From: Microbacterium sp. SS28
Lineage (GTDB): Bacteria; Actinomycetota; Actinomycetes; Actinomycetales; Microbacteriaceae
Reading direction: 5' to 3'
Length of the DNA: 64,000 bases
Assembly (NCBI RefSeq): GCF_022761035.1
Contig: NZ_JAKWJP010000003.1
Coordinates: forward strand, 529,157-593,156
Shown here: in pieces, positions 55,093 to 63,908 of the stretch
Layout of the letters: each line of letters opens with the position of its first letter
How positions within the stretch are numbered: position 1 is the first letter of the stretch
The notes under the pieces: model-generated
The model's input: the letters and a program-made list of their open reading frames with translations, nothing else
What the model was told of the DNA's origin: nothing
Database searches by the model: none
Program-made: the position numbers and the translations under genes

Positions 55093-55962
55093 ATGGTCAA
55101 GGTCATGACGTTGACGGACGGCCGTGAGTTGACCTACGACGAATGCGGCGATCCTGATGGGGTGCCGGTGATCTTCAACCACGGCGTTGGATCCTCACGT
55201 CTTCACCGGAATGCCGACGATGGGCTGATCGCCGCGCTGGGTGTGCGCATGCTCTGCGTCGATCAGCCCGGCTCGGGCGGCTCGACACCTCAACCGGGGC
55301 GGCGGTTGGTGACCTGGGGTGCGGATGTGGAGGAGTTGGCCGATGCGCTAGGACTTGACCGTTTCACCGTGTCCGGACACTCGGGGGGTGGCGCTCATGC
55401 GCTCGCTATCGCCGCGCGTCTGCCTGATCGGGTCATCCGCGGAGTGCTGGCGTCACCGATCGGCCCTCTCAGTGAGCCGCGCTTCGCCAAGACGATCCAG
55501 CAGGAGGACTTGCTGACGCTCATGGCCTTGAGCCAATCCCCGGATGAGCTCCGACCCCTGTTCGACACGGACGCCGACGATGCGCTAGCAGACCCTGCAG
55601 CATATGTGCGGGCCAAGGCTGAACACGACCCGTTTGATGCGGACACGTTCCTCGCCGATCCTGCACAGCGCGCGATGTTCGAGCGGGCGTTCGCCGAAGG
55701 CGCCTCGCAGGGCGGCGAGGGACGCTACGAGGCGTGGATGGCGGCAGCGATGTGGGATTGGGGATTCAGCCTCAACGACATTCGTCAGCGCTTCGACGTG
55801 TTCTGCGGCGATTATGACACCGCCACCCCCGTCGCGATGTCTGCCCTGCTGACGGACTCCCTCCCTTACGCCACGCTCCATGTTTGGGTAGGGGCTGGAC
55901 ACAACGGGTTCGTCGATCGTGTGCGTTGGACGGAGTTCATCGCGGCAGTGAAGACGCAGTGA
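55093..55962 (+). CDS. Alpha/beta hydrolase
   Basis: A 289-aa cytosolic hydrolase; AGGAGG precedes ATG 55093. It has IFNHGVGSSRLHRN (oxyanion HG), the nucleophile elbow FTVSGHSGGGAHALAIAARLPDRV, an acid in FCGDYDTATPV and the catalytic His in VWVGAGHNGFVDRV. The lid region (residues about 140-210) is acidic. Substrate unknown. It is not obviously part of an operon; 167 bp separate it from the secreted protein upstream. Confidence 0.85.
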   Translation: MVKVMTLTDGRELTYDECGDPDGVPVIFNHGVGSSRLHRNADDGLIAALGVRMLCVDQPGSGGSTPQPGRRLVTWGADVEELADALGLDRFTVSGHSGGGAHALAIAARLPDRVIRGVLASPIGPLSEPRFAKTIQQEDLLTLMALSQSPDELRPLFDTDADDALADPAAYVRAKAEHDPFDADTFLADPAQRAMFERAFAEGASQGGEGRYEAWMAAAMWDWGFSLNDIRQRFDVFCGDYDTATPVAMSALLTDSLPYATLHVWVGAGHNGFVDRVRWTEFIAAVKTQ

Positions 55963-56116
55963 CCCGGGCCTACACAGGATGTGAATCCCTCCGCGGGTAT
56001 CGGCGTGCCGCCGCTCGATCCTCATCGGCAGACCGCCGTCGACTTCCCGGATGCCGGCGCGTATAGAACGGCGAGATCATCACGATTCCTGATCGGGCCG
56101 CGCCCGAATCGGGAGC

Positions 56117-56770
56117 CTATGCGGGCGGCCGATTCGGTTCCTGCGTGGTCCCGAAGGTCGCTAGAAGACGTGCGCTTCGAACGAAGCGAAGAGTTGCTCG
56201 CGGCGATGCCGGCAGCTCGCGATAGACCGTGGCCCGGGAGACGCTGAACAGTTCGGCGATCTCGGTTTCGGTGTATTCGCCGCGGTCGTGCACTTCGAAC
56301 AGGAGGTTCCGCTGACTCTTGGACAGTTTCGGCTGCTTCCCCTTCAGCCTGCCCTTCGCGCGGGCGACGGGCATCCCCTCCCGCGTGCGCATGCTGATCA
56401 GGTCGCGCTCGAACTCGGCGACCATGGCGAGCACGTTGAACAGCAGCCGCCCCACGGGATCAGTCGGGTCATATCGGCTCCCACCGAGGCTGAGCGCGAC
56501 TCCCTTCGTCGTCAGCTCGTCCGCGATCTCCCGCGCGTCGCGCAGCGACCGGGCGAGCCGGTCGAGTTTCGTCACGACGAGGGTGTCGCCGGTTCGCACC
56601 GCGGCGAGCGCCTCGCGCAATCCTGGTCGGGCGCGATTCGCGCCGGTCATCCCGTGGTCGACGTAGATGTGCTCGTCGTGAACGCCCAGACGCAGCAGTC
56701 CGTCGCGTTGGGCAGTGAGGTCCTGATCTGTAGTCGAGACCCTGGCGTATCCAACCTGTATTCCATCCAT
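56117..56770 (-). CDS. Serine recombinase (resolvase/invertase family)
   Basis: A 217-aa site-specific recombinase. The catalytic serine is in VGYARVSTTDQDLTAQRDGL; KLDRLARSLRDAREIADEL and VLAMVAEFERDLISMRTREG are the resolvase core and E-helix; the C-terminus has an HTH, YTETEIAELFSVSRATVYRE. Length and domain order match Tn3 resolvase/Hin-type enzymes, so it cuts and exchanges short inverted or direct sites. No clear res site was seen upstream, and no transposase of a Tn3 element is present. ATG 56770 is preferred over 56791 by homology. Confidence 0.93.
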   Translation of the reverse strand: MDGIQVGYARVSTTDQDLTAQRDGLLRLGVHDEHIYVDHGMTGANRARPGLREALAAVRTGDTLVVTKLDRLARSLRDAREIADELTTKGVALSLGGSRYDPTDPVGRLLFNVLAMVAEFERDLISMRTREGMPVARAKGRLKGKQPKLSKSQRNLLFEVHDRGEYTETEIAELFSVSRATVYRELPASPRATLRFVRSARLLATFGTTQEPNRPPA

Positions 56771-56930
56771 CGACTCAGCGTCACCCCCCACGCACCCTCA
56801 CCACGCGATTCGGATCCCTATCCGGGCCATGCGCGAAAGCCGTACGGCGGGGACTAGTGCTAGGCCCTCTGGGGTCCCGGACGAGCACCCAGCTCTACAA
56901 TCGGCCCCAAGCGGGAGAACGGGGGATCGC

Positions 56931-57389
56931 ATGTCCACCACAGCGTCCGATGGAGTCGCCTCGACGACCCGGAGAATGTTCAGTCAGTCCACCCGCATCA
57001 CCGAGCACATCCGCGCCGACTCGGCCACGGTGTGGCGACTGCTGACCACGGCAGAAGAGTACCCGCGGTGGAACTCGACGGTCGTCTCGATGGAGGGCCG
57101 GATCGCTCTCGGGTCGAAGATCAAACTGGTCTCGACGCTCGACCCGAGCCGCACCTTCTCGCTGAAGGTCGAAGAGTTCGAGCCGAACGAGCGTTTGACG
57201 TTCGGAGGTGCGATGCTCCGTCGCACGTGCTCCCTCGGCGGTGATGCCGGCGGCACGCGAGTGGAGATCGTTGAGCGCATCGGCGGTCCGATCTTCCCGT
57301 TCATCGCCCGGATGATTCCGCCGTTGGCGGAGAACTTCGAACGCTTCACCGCCGACCTCAAGAGGGCCGCGGAAGCCGTGGCGCCCTGA
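56931..57389 (+). CDS. SRPBCC family (polyketide cyclase/START-like) protein
   Basis: A 152-aa protein. STRITEHIRADSATVWRLLTTAEEYPRWNSTVVSMEGRIALGSKIKL and the C-terminal FIARMIPPLAENFERFTADLKRAAE are the helix-grip pattern of SRPBCC proteins, which bind hydrophobic ligands in a central cavity. No catalytic residues can be assigned. ATG 56931 lies after GGGAGAACGGGGG. Divergent from the serine recombinase with 160 bp between. Confidence 0.82.
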   Translation: MSTTASDGVASTTRRMFSQSTRITEHIRADSATVWRLLTTAEEYPRWNSTVVSMEGRIALGSKIKLVSTLDPSRTFSLKVEEFEPNERLTFGGAMLRRTCSLGGDAGGTRVEIVERIGGPIFPFIARMIPPLAENFERFTADLKRAAEAVAP

Positions 57390-57594
57390 GTAACCAGCGC
57401 CGTCGAGGCGGGTCGATGATTCAGTAGGCACTGCATTCGGAGCATTTGACCGGTGGGGGGTGGGTCGCGCACATCCGGCGGGTCCGGATGCCATCCATAA
57501 ACGAGCGATGCCCGTAGCGGGGACGGCTCCGCGCGCGGTTCGCGTTCCGGGCTCAACCAGACTCGCAAGGGAGCGGCATCACACCGGGGACAGT

Positions 57595-58197
57595 TCACTG
57601 GTAGGTGTCGACCAGCAGGGTCATGTCTGCGGTCATGGTGCCGTAGACGACGAGGGTGCTGTCCACCGCGGGTGTGGGCTGTGCGTGGGAGAAGTCAGCG
57701 AGGAGGGTCGCAATGGTCGCTCCGCAGTACATGCCGGGCGGGCAGTACGTGCTGCCCAGGATGACCTGATCTCCATTCACCTCGAGCACGAACGTGTCGC
57801 CGACCGCGACTCTGGTTCCAACCGCGTGCCTGCCCGTGCTGATGGCCGTGAACGTTGTCACGCAGTACTCGACGGTGCCGTACGTGGTCGTCGATTCGCA
57901 CAGTGACGGAGTCGGCGGCGGGGTGAGTGTCGGCGACGGCGGCACCGGGGCGGGCGAGGGCGGGATGGGGGTGGGTGAACTGGTCGGCGGGGGCGGCACC
58001 GGGGTCGCCGTCGCAGTAGGTGTCGGCTTGGGCCGGGGCTTGGGCGCCGCCGAGCCGGGCGCGGCCGCGAAGACCGTCGCCGTAAGGATCAGGGTGAGGG
58101 TCACCGAGCCGACAGCGAGGCGCCGGCCGAGGCCGGAGGCGCGGGACGAAGGGTCGGCAAACTGACGGTCGTCGACGTTGGCTGAACGGATGCGCAT
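57595..58197 (-). CDS. Secreted proline-rich protein of unknown function
   Basis: A 200-aa exported protein; AGGAGG precedes ATG 58197. The signal segment LAVGSVTLTLILTATVFAAAPGSAA is followed by about 50 residues of Pro/Thr/Ser repeats (a wall-spanning stalk) and a C-terminal domain with four cysteines: PSLCESTTTYGTVEYCVTT and STYCPPGMYCGATI. The paired spacing suggests two disulfides. It lies immediately downstream of the two-component operon on the same strand (gap 88 bp) and could be its target. Confidence 0.62.
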   Translation of the reverse strand: MRIRSANVDDRQFADPSSRASGLGRRLAVGSVTLTLILTATVFAAAPGSAAPKPRPKPTPTATATPVPPPPTSSPTPIPPSPAPVPPSPTLTPPPTPSLCESTTTYGTVEYCVTTFTAISTGRHAVGTRVAVGDTFVLEVNGDQVILGSTYCPPGMYCGATIATLLADFSHAQPTPAVDSTLVVYGTMTADMTLLVDTYQ

Positions 58198-58285
58198 GAG
58201 AGCCTCCTTGGGATTCAGGCGAGGCCGGTGGCCGTCGCGTCCGTTCTGAGCTTCCCCCGTCGGCGGCCCTGCGGAATCCCTGGAA

Positions 58286-58960
58286 TCAGTGATTTCCGGG
58301 CGGGTGCGTCGTGCTCGCTTCGGGTGTGCCGACCAGGTAGGCGACGACTGCGCGGACGCGCCTGTTGTCGGACGAGGAGGTGGGCAGGTCGAGTTTGGTG
58401 AAGACGTGCTGCACGTGGGTGTAGACGGTCTGCAGGCTCACGACGAGCTTCTCCGCGATCCCCCGGTCGGAGAGCCCCTCTGCCATGAGTGAGAGCACCT
58501 CCCGCTCGCGGTCGCTGAGCGCGGCGAGGGACGTGTCGGCGGCGACCATTCGAGCGACGAGCGTGGGGTCTACGAATGCGCCGCGTGTGCCCACGCGATC
58601 GATCGCGTCGTCGAGGATCTCCGGCCGAAGGATGTTGTCTTTCAACAGGTACCCGACACCGTCGTGAGAGTCCGCGAGCAGGCTCGCGACATAGGAACCG
58701 ACGACGTACTGCGAGAGCACGAGAACACCGATGTCGGGATGCTGCGCCCGCAGTCCGGCGGCGAGCCGGAGGCCTTCGTCGGTGAAGGTCGGCGGCATCT
58801 TGATGTCCACGAGAACCACGTCCGGTGTGCTCGCCCTGACGAGCGCGGGAACGGGAGAGGGGGTCTCGGCGACGCCGACGACGGTGTGGCCGCGGCGGGT
58901 GAGCAGGGCGCTGAGGCCTTCCCGGACGAGGAGGCTGTCGTCCACGATCATCACGCGCAT
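58286..58960 (-). CDS. LuxR-family (NarL-type) response regulator
   Basis: A 224-aa two-domain regulator. The receiver opens VMIVDDSLLVREGLSALL, the phospho-acceptor Asp is D52 in DVVLVDIKMPPTFTDEGL, and the Lys is in GYLLKDNI. The C-terminal LuxR HTH is LSDREREVLSLMAEGLSDRGIAEKLVVSLQTVYTHVQHVFTKL. Its ATG overlaps the end of the histidine kinase gene by 10 nt, so the two are a cognate pair. Confidence 0.94.
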   Translation of the reverse strand: MRVMIVDDSLLVREGLSALLTRRGHTVVGVAETPSPVPALVRASTPDVVLVDIKMPPTFTDEGLRLAAGLRAQHPDIGVLVLSQYVVGSYVASLLADSHDGVGYLLKDNILRPEILDDAIDRVGTRGAFVDPTLVARMVAADTSLAALSDREREVLSLMAEGLSDRGIAEKLVVSLQTVYTHVQHVFTKLDLPTSSSDNRRVRAVVAYLVGTPEASTTHPPGNH

Positions 58961-60726
58961 GGGACCTCCAAGGTCACATCCGTACCGCCGCCAAGCGGAC
59001 TCACGATGGTGAGGCTGCCGTCGACCGACGCCAGCCGGTCTCGCACGCCGACCAGTCCCGAACCGGTGCTGTCGGCACCGCCCGGTCCGTCATCGTGCAC
59101 CTTGATGATGACGCGTTGGTCGCGTTCGCCGACAGTCACCTGCACCGCCGAGGGTGCCGCGTGTTTCAATGCGTTGGTGATCGCTTCGCTGGTGGAGAAG
59201 TACGCGGCCGTCTCCACTTCGAGCGGGCATCGCTTGATCGACGCCGGCGCGTCGAGGCGCACGCGGGACCCGAGTCGCTCTGCCAGGGCGCGCAGAGCGG
59301 GGATCAGGCCGAGGTCTGTGAGTGCTGCGGGGTGGATCCCCGCCGCGAGTTCGCGGAGCTCGGCCAGCGCGTTCCTCAATTCGCTCTCGGCCGCGTCGAG
59401 CAGAGTGCCGTCGTCCGGATTCTGCCGGAACAGCTGGAGGGCGAGACCGACCGCGAGGAGTCGCTGCTGGGCGCCGTCGTGGAGATCGCGTTCGATGCGG
59501 GCGCGTGCGGCGTCGGTGGCGGCGACGATCCTGGTCCGAGACTCACGCACCTCTCGAAGCTGTGCCCGGACCTCGGCGTGCAGGCGTGCGTTCTCGAGCG
59601 CGAGGCGGGTGGCGGATCCCGCTGCGGTGAGCAGCGCGGGCTCGTCGCTCAGGGATCGGTCGTGGCGGACCAGCACCAGCGGGGCATCCGACTCGCCGAC
59701 GGTGGTCACGGTCGACCGATCATCCGGCGCCGGCGCGGCCACGGGTCGGCCGCGCATGTCCACGAACCCCCCGTCGATCGGGAACGACAGGGACAGCTGA
59801 GGGTCCCGCAAGGCGGACGCAAGCGCGTGCTCCAGGTCCTCAGAGGAGCCGTTCGCCAGTTTGACGACCAGGTCTCCAACCGGCCGGTACGCGAGTCGCT
59901 CCTGAATGAGCGCGATGAGGAAGCACAACGGCACGCTGAGGAGGGCGACGATCTGCAATGCGATCTGCGCCTCGATGGACACCATCCACACGCTGCTCGT
60001 CCCGGTCGCAGCAGCCGCGATCGACATCACGGCGTACAGGCCCGCGGCGACCACGATCGACGCGTACGGCAAGCGCAGCATCCGGCGCTGCCGCGGACCC
60101 GCCCGCCGATACCGCGACACAAGCAGGACGACGACCGCGACGCAGAACAGCACCCACGCGACGGAGAAGACCGCGGACACCACCCGGTCGATTTCCGGAG
60201 GCAGCGGCAGCAGCGTCAACGATTTCGCGCAGGTCGCGCACGAGGTGGTGGAGGCGTGCGCGAACGCCCACCAGATACTCTGAGCCGCGCCGAGCACATA
60301 TGCCCAGACGACCAGCCGCCGCCCGAAGGGATCGGAGACGCGCCCGGACGGATAGGCGATCAGCAGATGCCCCGCGACGGGAATCTGCAAGGGGACGAGG
60401 ATCGCCGTGAGCGTCACGAGAAGCCGCAGTGGGAAGTCGTCCTCCCTCAGCCCGAACGAGCCGACCGCGTCGGCGACGAGCACGAACGCAAGAGTGAGAA
60501 TCCGGCGCGCCAGCAGGTCGCGACCGAGCCACAGCGCGACCACACCCACGACGATCCACGCACCCGCGAACACCGCTTCACGCACGACCGTGCTGAACGG
60601 CGCTCTGAGCGGCACCGTCGCGACGACCCAGACATCCACCGCCAGCATCGCGGCGGTTCCCGCCAGAAGAAGCACCGAAAGACGGTCGAAGGCGCGATGA
60701 CGGATGCTGTCCGCGGCGGCCGTCAT
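58951..60726 (-). CDS. Membrane sensor histidine kinase (HisKA_3, NarL partner type)
   Basis: A 591-aa kinase. About eight hydrophobic segments fill the first 280 residues, so the input is a multi-helix membrane module (contains ASTTSCATCAKS in one outer loop, a possible metal or redox site). A short GAF-like region (about 285-380) and a coiled coil lead to the phospho-His in ARIERDLHDGAQQRLLAV near residue 412, then the ATPase N-box SEAITNALKHA and G-boxes HDDGPGGA and GSGLVGVRDRL. The ATG overlaps the stand-alone receiver gene (ATGA). Confidence 0.92.
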   Translation of the reverse strand: MTAAADSIRHRAFDRLSVLLLAGTAAMLAVDVWVVATVPLRAPFSTVVREAVFAGAWIVVGVVALWLGRDLLARRILTLAFVLVADAVGSFGLREDDFPLRLLVTLTAILVPLQIPVAGHLLIAYPSGRVSDPFGRRLVVWAYVLGAAQSIWWAFAHASTTSCATCAKSLTLLPLPPEIDRVVSAVFSVAWVLFCVAVVVLLVSRYRRAGPRQRRMLRLPYASIVVAAGLYAVMSIAAAATGTSSVWMVSIEAQIALQIVALLSVPLCFLIALIQERLAYRPVGDLVVKLANGSSEDLEHALASALRDPQLSLSFPIDGGFVDMRGRPVAAPAPDDRSTVTTVGESDAPLVLVRHDRSLSDEPALLTAAGSATRLALENARLHAEVRAQLREVRESRTRIVAATDAARARIERDLHDGAQQRLLAVGLALQLFRQNPDDGTLLDAAESELRNALAELRELAAGIHPAALTDLGLIPALRALAERLGSRVRLDAPASIKRCPLEVETAAYFSTSEAITNALKHAAPSAVQVTVGERDQRVIIKVHDDGPGGADSTGSGLVGVRDRLASVDGSLTIVSPLGGGTDVTLEVPCA

Positions 60727-61091
60727 CCGAAGAGCTCCGCCAACCGTGCGACGCTCAGCGCATCCTTCTGGATGAAACCGAGGACGGGCGCATCCTCCAC
60801 CCGCTTGCCCAACCCGCTCGCCGGATAGCTCGAGATCAGCACGACCCCCGGCGGATGGGGGAGCGCGGCGAGCTCGACGGCGACCTCGGCGCCGTCGCCA
60901 TCGGGAAGCAAAACATCGAGCATCACGAGGTCCGGCTCGAGTTTGTATGCCGAAGCGATCGCCTCAGCGGCCGAGGCAGCTTCTCCCACGACCGCGTACC
61001 CGCCGCTCTGCAACAGCAGTCGAGCCATCCGACGGAACCCGTCGTGGTCGTCGACGAGCAGCACTGTGCGAGCCACGCCTGATTGTGTCAC
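60723..61091 (-). CDS. Stand-alone receiver domain protein
   Basis: A 122-aa CheY-like protein with no output domain. TVLLVDDHDGFRRMARLLLQSGG gives the acidic pocket, VMLDVLLPDGDG the phospho-Asp, ISSYPAS the Ser/Thr switch region and GFIQKDAL the Lys. It is the first gene of a three-gene operon with the kinase and the LuxR regulator. Start may be GTG 61091 or GTG 61076. It could be a phosphate sink or a feedback element for the kinase. Confidence 0.9.
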   Translation of the reverse strand: MTQSGVARTVLLVDDHDGFRRMARLLLQSGGYAVVGEAASAAEAIASAYKLEPDLVMLDVLLPDGDGAEVAVELAALPHPPGVVLISSYPASGLGKRVEDAPVLGFIQKDALSVARLAELFG

Positions 61092-61202
61092 CGGGCCGCA
61101 GCGGACGGCGAGAGTTCCCGAGGAAGATCACTGATTTCAGGGACGTGCCGGTGTTGCCCGGGTTCCATCGTTGAGGCATCCCCGTCTTTTGAGGAGTCCA
61201 CG

Positions 61203-62291
61203 ATGTTCACGCTGCTTGGGCGATCCATCCGCCCCGACGTCACCTTGGTCCTGCTGTCCGCCTTGCTCGCCGCACACGGCCTCGCCGCTCAACCAGCCGC
61301 CGCATCCTCGAACACGATCACTGTCACCACCACGATCCAGGCCGCCGTCGACGCGGCAGCGCCGGGTGACACGATCCGCGTTCCCGCCGGCGTGTACGAA
61401 GAAGCCGTCACCATCACCACGTCCGGGCTCACACTCGTCGGCGAACCCGGGGCTGTGCTCGACGGCACCAGGCTGGGCGCCCAAGTCGGAATCCGGGTGC
61501 GCGGTGTCAGCGGGGCGCGGCTCGCTGACATCACCATTCAGGGGTTCGAGATCCGCGGCTACAGCCTGAGCGGTGTACTGGTCCGAGGCGTGGACGGTTT
61601 CCGGATCACCGGCGGCAACTACATCGACAACCCGCTGTACGGGATCTTCCCCGTCGCAACTACCGATGGGCGGATCGATCACAACACCGTCCGCGGCTCG
61701 TTCGACTCAGGCATCTACATCGGCCAGTCGACCGACATCCTCATCGACGGCAATGTCGTCCACGACAACACGGTGGGCATCGAGGTCGAGCTGGCGAGTC
61801 GCGTCACCGTCCGGGACAACGTCGCCACCGCCAACTCCGTCGGCGCGATCATCTTCGTCATCCCAGGGCGCGCGGTGAAAGTCACCGAGGACATCCTGAT
61901 CGAGGGCAACACGCTCTCGGGAAACAGGCGACCCAACACGAACACCGACGCCGATGAACTTCTCGCCGCAGTCCCTGGCGGAATCGGTGTGCTCAATGTC
62001 GGAGGCGACCGCGTCACCCTCCGCGGCAACACGGTGAGCGGGAACGCCAGCGCCGGCATCGGAGTCATCTCACTCCCACCCGAGTACGCCGCGCTCGACC
62101 CTCAGGTCGACGCCCGGCCGGACGGTGGGGTCGTCTCAGGCAACACGGTCGCCGGGAACGGCACGTCCCCTGACCCTCGGCTCGCGCCGTTCCCGGGTGG
62201 CGACATCGTCTGGGACGGAAGCGGCACGACCTGCTTCGACGTGAGGAAGTCGGCCAGCACGTTCCCTGCACCGCTGCCGACCTGCCACTGA
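61203..62291 (+). CDS. Secreted right-handed parallel beta-helix protein
   Basis: A 362-aa exported protein; GAGGAG precedes ATG 61203. After a signal segment (VTLVLLSALLAAHGLAAQPAAA) the opening TITVTTTIQAAVDAAAPGDTIRVPAGVYEEAVTI is the classic pectin-lyase-fold start. Many rungs of about 22 residues follow with the G-x-x-I-x-G-N-x-v pattern (ILIDGNVVHDNTVGIEVELA, VTLRGNTVSGNASAGIGVIS). It resembles NosD/periplasmic copper-binding-like and polysaccharide-active helices; no catalytic set is evident. It is divergent from the two-component operon. Confidence 0.82.
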   Translation: MFTLLGRSIRPDVTLVLLSALLAAHGLAAQPAAASSNTITVTTTIQAAVDAAAPGDTIRVPAGVYEEAVTITTSGLTLVGEPGAVLDGTRLGAQVGIRVRGVSGARLADITIQGFEIRGYSLSGVLVRGVDGFRITGGNYIDNPLYGIFPVATTDGRIDHNTVRGSFDSGIYIGQSTDILIDGNVVHDNTVGIEVELASRVTVRDNVATANSVGAIIFVIPGRAVKVTEDILIEGNTLSGNRRPNTNTDADELLAAVPGGIGVLNVGGDRVTLRGNTVSGNASAGIGVISLPPEYAALDPQVDARPDGGVVSGNTVAGNGTSPDPRLAPFPGGDIVWDGSGTTCFDVRKSASTFPAPLPTCH

Positions 62292-62364
62292 CCGGGTTGC
62301 CATTGCGCCACAGCACTACCCAAACGGGGTTGACCAGGATCCGCACTGCGGGTGGAGGGGTGAA

Positions 62365-63726
62365 ATGGTATCGATCATCATCGGCTGCGTGCCCATCCAC
62401 GGTCATGTTCAGCCGCTTCTCGCGCTGGCCCGTCATCTTGTTTCGCGAGGCGACCGCGTCCGCTTCCTGACCGGCTCCCGGTTCACCGACGCGGTCTCGT
62501 TGACCGGCGCCGAATTCGTCCCCCTACCGCCCTCGGCGGACTTCGATGACAGGGAGATCACGACGCGTTTCCCAGAGCTCGCGCACCTCTCCCCGATGCG
62601 TGGAGTTGGCTTCTACGTCGAGCACGTGTTCACACGTCCCGCGATCCCGCAATACGCCGCCATCGAGGCGATGCTTCGCGCTGAGCCCGCGGACGCCATC
62701 GTCACGGAGCCGACGTTCGGCGCGGGTGCGGCCATCAGCCTCCTACCCGCAACCGATCGGCCGCCGCTCGTCGTGGCGGGCGTGATTCCTCTGGGCCTGC
62801 CGGGCCCAGACCTCGCGCCGTTCGGCTTTGGCGTCACTCCGATGCGCGGAATCTTGGGGCGCTTGCGCAACAGGTCGATGCGAGCACTGTCAGAGCACCT
62901 AGTCATGCGGGGGGTACGCCGAGCATCCGACGAGGTCCGCCGGGCAACCGTCGGGCTCCCGCAGACGGGTACCAACCGCTCCAGCACAGGCTGGGTCGGG
63001 CGCGCCGACGCGGTGGCTCAATTCACGACGCCGTCGTTCGAATACCCGCGCCGCAACCTCCCGACCCGCCTCACCTTCACGGGTCCGATCTCGGGAAGCG
63101 GAACGGAAATCTATCCCCGACCGGATTGGTGGGAAGACCTCGAGGGTTCGCGCGCCGTCTTCGACGTTACCCAGGGAACTCTCGCAAACACCGACTTGAC
63201 CGAACTCGTCCTCCCGACGATCGCCGCGCTCGCCGACGAACCCGTACTTGTGATCGTCAGCACGGGAGGAGCGCGGGTTGCTCCCCTCCAACAGATGCCG
63301 ACGAACGTGCGGCTCGCGGATTTCCTTCCTTACGACGATCTTCTCCCCCATACGGACGTCTTCATCACCAACGGTGGCTACGGCGGCACCCAGTTCGCGC
63401 TGCGATACGGAGTACCGATCGTGATCGCGCCAGGGAGCGAAGACAAGAGTGAGGTGGCGGCGCGCGTCGAGTGGTCAGGCGTCGGTGTGCGCCTCGGGAC
63501 ACGCCGCCCGACACCGCAACACATCCGTGCAGGTGTTCGCGCGGCCATGTCCCAGGCCACATACCGGGAACGCGCCCGAGCAATCGCGGGGGAGATCGCT
63601 GAATCTCCCGGCGTCGCCGGCGTTGCGGACGTCGTCGACGACGCGATCAGACGCCATCCTTCTCACCGCAGAGTTCTGCCCACCCCTGCCAACGGTCGGC
63701 TGCTTGAAACGATCCTGCAGCCTTGA
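62365..63726 (+). CDS. GT1 (MGT/UGT-type) glycosyltransferase
   Basis: A 453-aa GT-B enzyme. IIIGCVPIHGHVQPLLALARHLVSRGDRVRFLTG is the acceptor-half opening with the catalytic His (GHV), and the C-terminal donor half has VTQGTLAN, VIVSTGG, FLPYDDLLPHTDVFITNGGYGGTQFALRYGVPIVIAPGSEDKSE with the family's NGGxGT-like signature. Members glycosylate macrolides, flavonoids and lipids with UDP- or dTDP-sugars, so detoxification or modification of a natural product is likely. GGAGGGGTGAA precedes ATG 62365. Confidence 0.88.
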   Translation: MVSIIIGCVPIHGHVQPLLALARHLVSRGDRVRFLTGSRFTDAVSLTGAEFVPLPPSADFDDREITTRFPELAHLSPMRGVGFYVEHVFTRPAIPQYAAIEAMLRAEPADAIVTEPTFGAGAAISLLPATDRPPLVVAGVIPLGLPGPDLAPFGFGVTPMRGILGRLRNRSMRALSEHLVMRGVRRASDEVRRATVGLPQTGTNRSSTGWVGRADAVAQFTTPSFEYPRRNLPTRLTFTGPISGSGTEIYPRPDWWEDLEGSRAVFDVTQGTLANTDLTELVLPTIAALADEPVLVIVSTGGARVAPLQQMPTNVRLADFLPYDDLLPHTDVFITNGGYGGTQFALRYGVPIVIAPGSEDKSEVAARVEWSGVGVRLGTRRPTPQHIRAGVRAAMSQATYRERARAIAGEIAESPGVAGVADVVDDAIRRHPSHRRVLPTPANGRLLETILQP

Positions 63727-63729
63727 TCG

Positions 63730-63741
63730 GCAAACGCTTGC
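63730..63741. promoter_or_regulatory. LacI-type operator-like dyad
   Basis: GCAAACGCTTGC, 4 nt after the glycosyltransferase stop, resembles the dyad at 46338-46349. It lies downstream of a gene, so a regulatory role is doubtful. Confidence 0.2.
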
Positions 63742-63908
63742 GAACACGCGTCCCGCCGGCGGCCAGGCTTCCGAGAGACTGACCCTCCCCCGATCCGCTC
63801 GTGACACGACAGCGACGCACGCCATCGACCCTCTCAGAACACGGCGCGCCTTGGCCGCCGATCAGCGCGCGCTCGACGGTCCTTCAATGCACCACGGGAG
63901 CTGACACC

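Noticed and set aside
60907..61180. Extended start of the beta-helix gene (from 61083) overlapping the receiver gene promoter
   Set aside because: The signal peptide and GAGGAG ribosome site begin at ATG 61203; the upstream codons are not signal-like.
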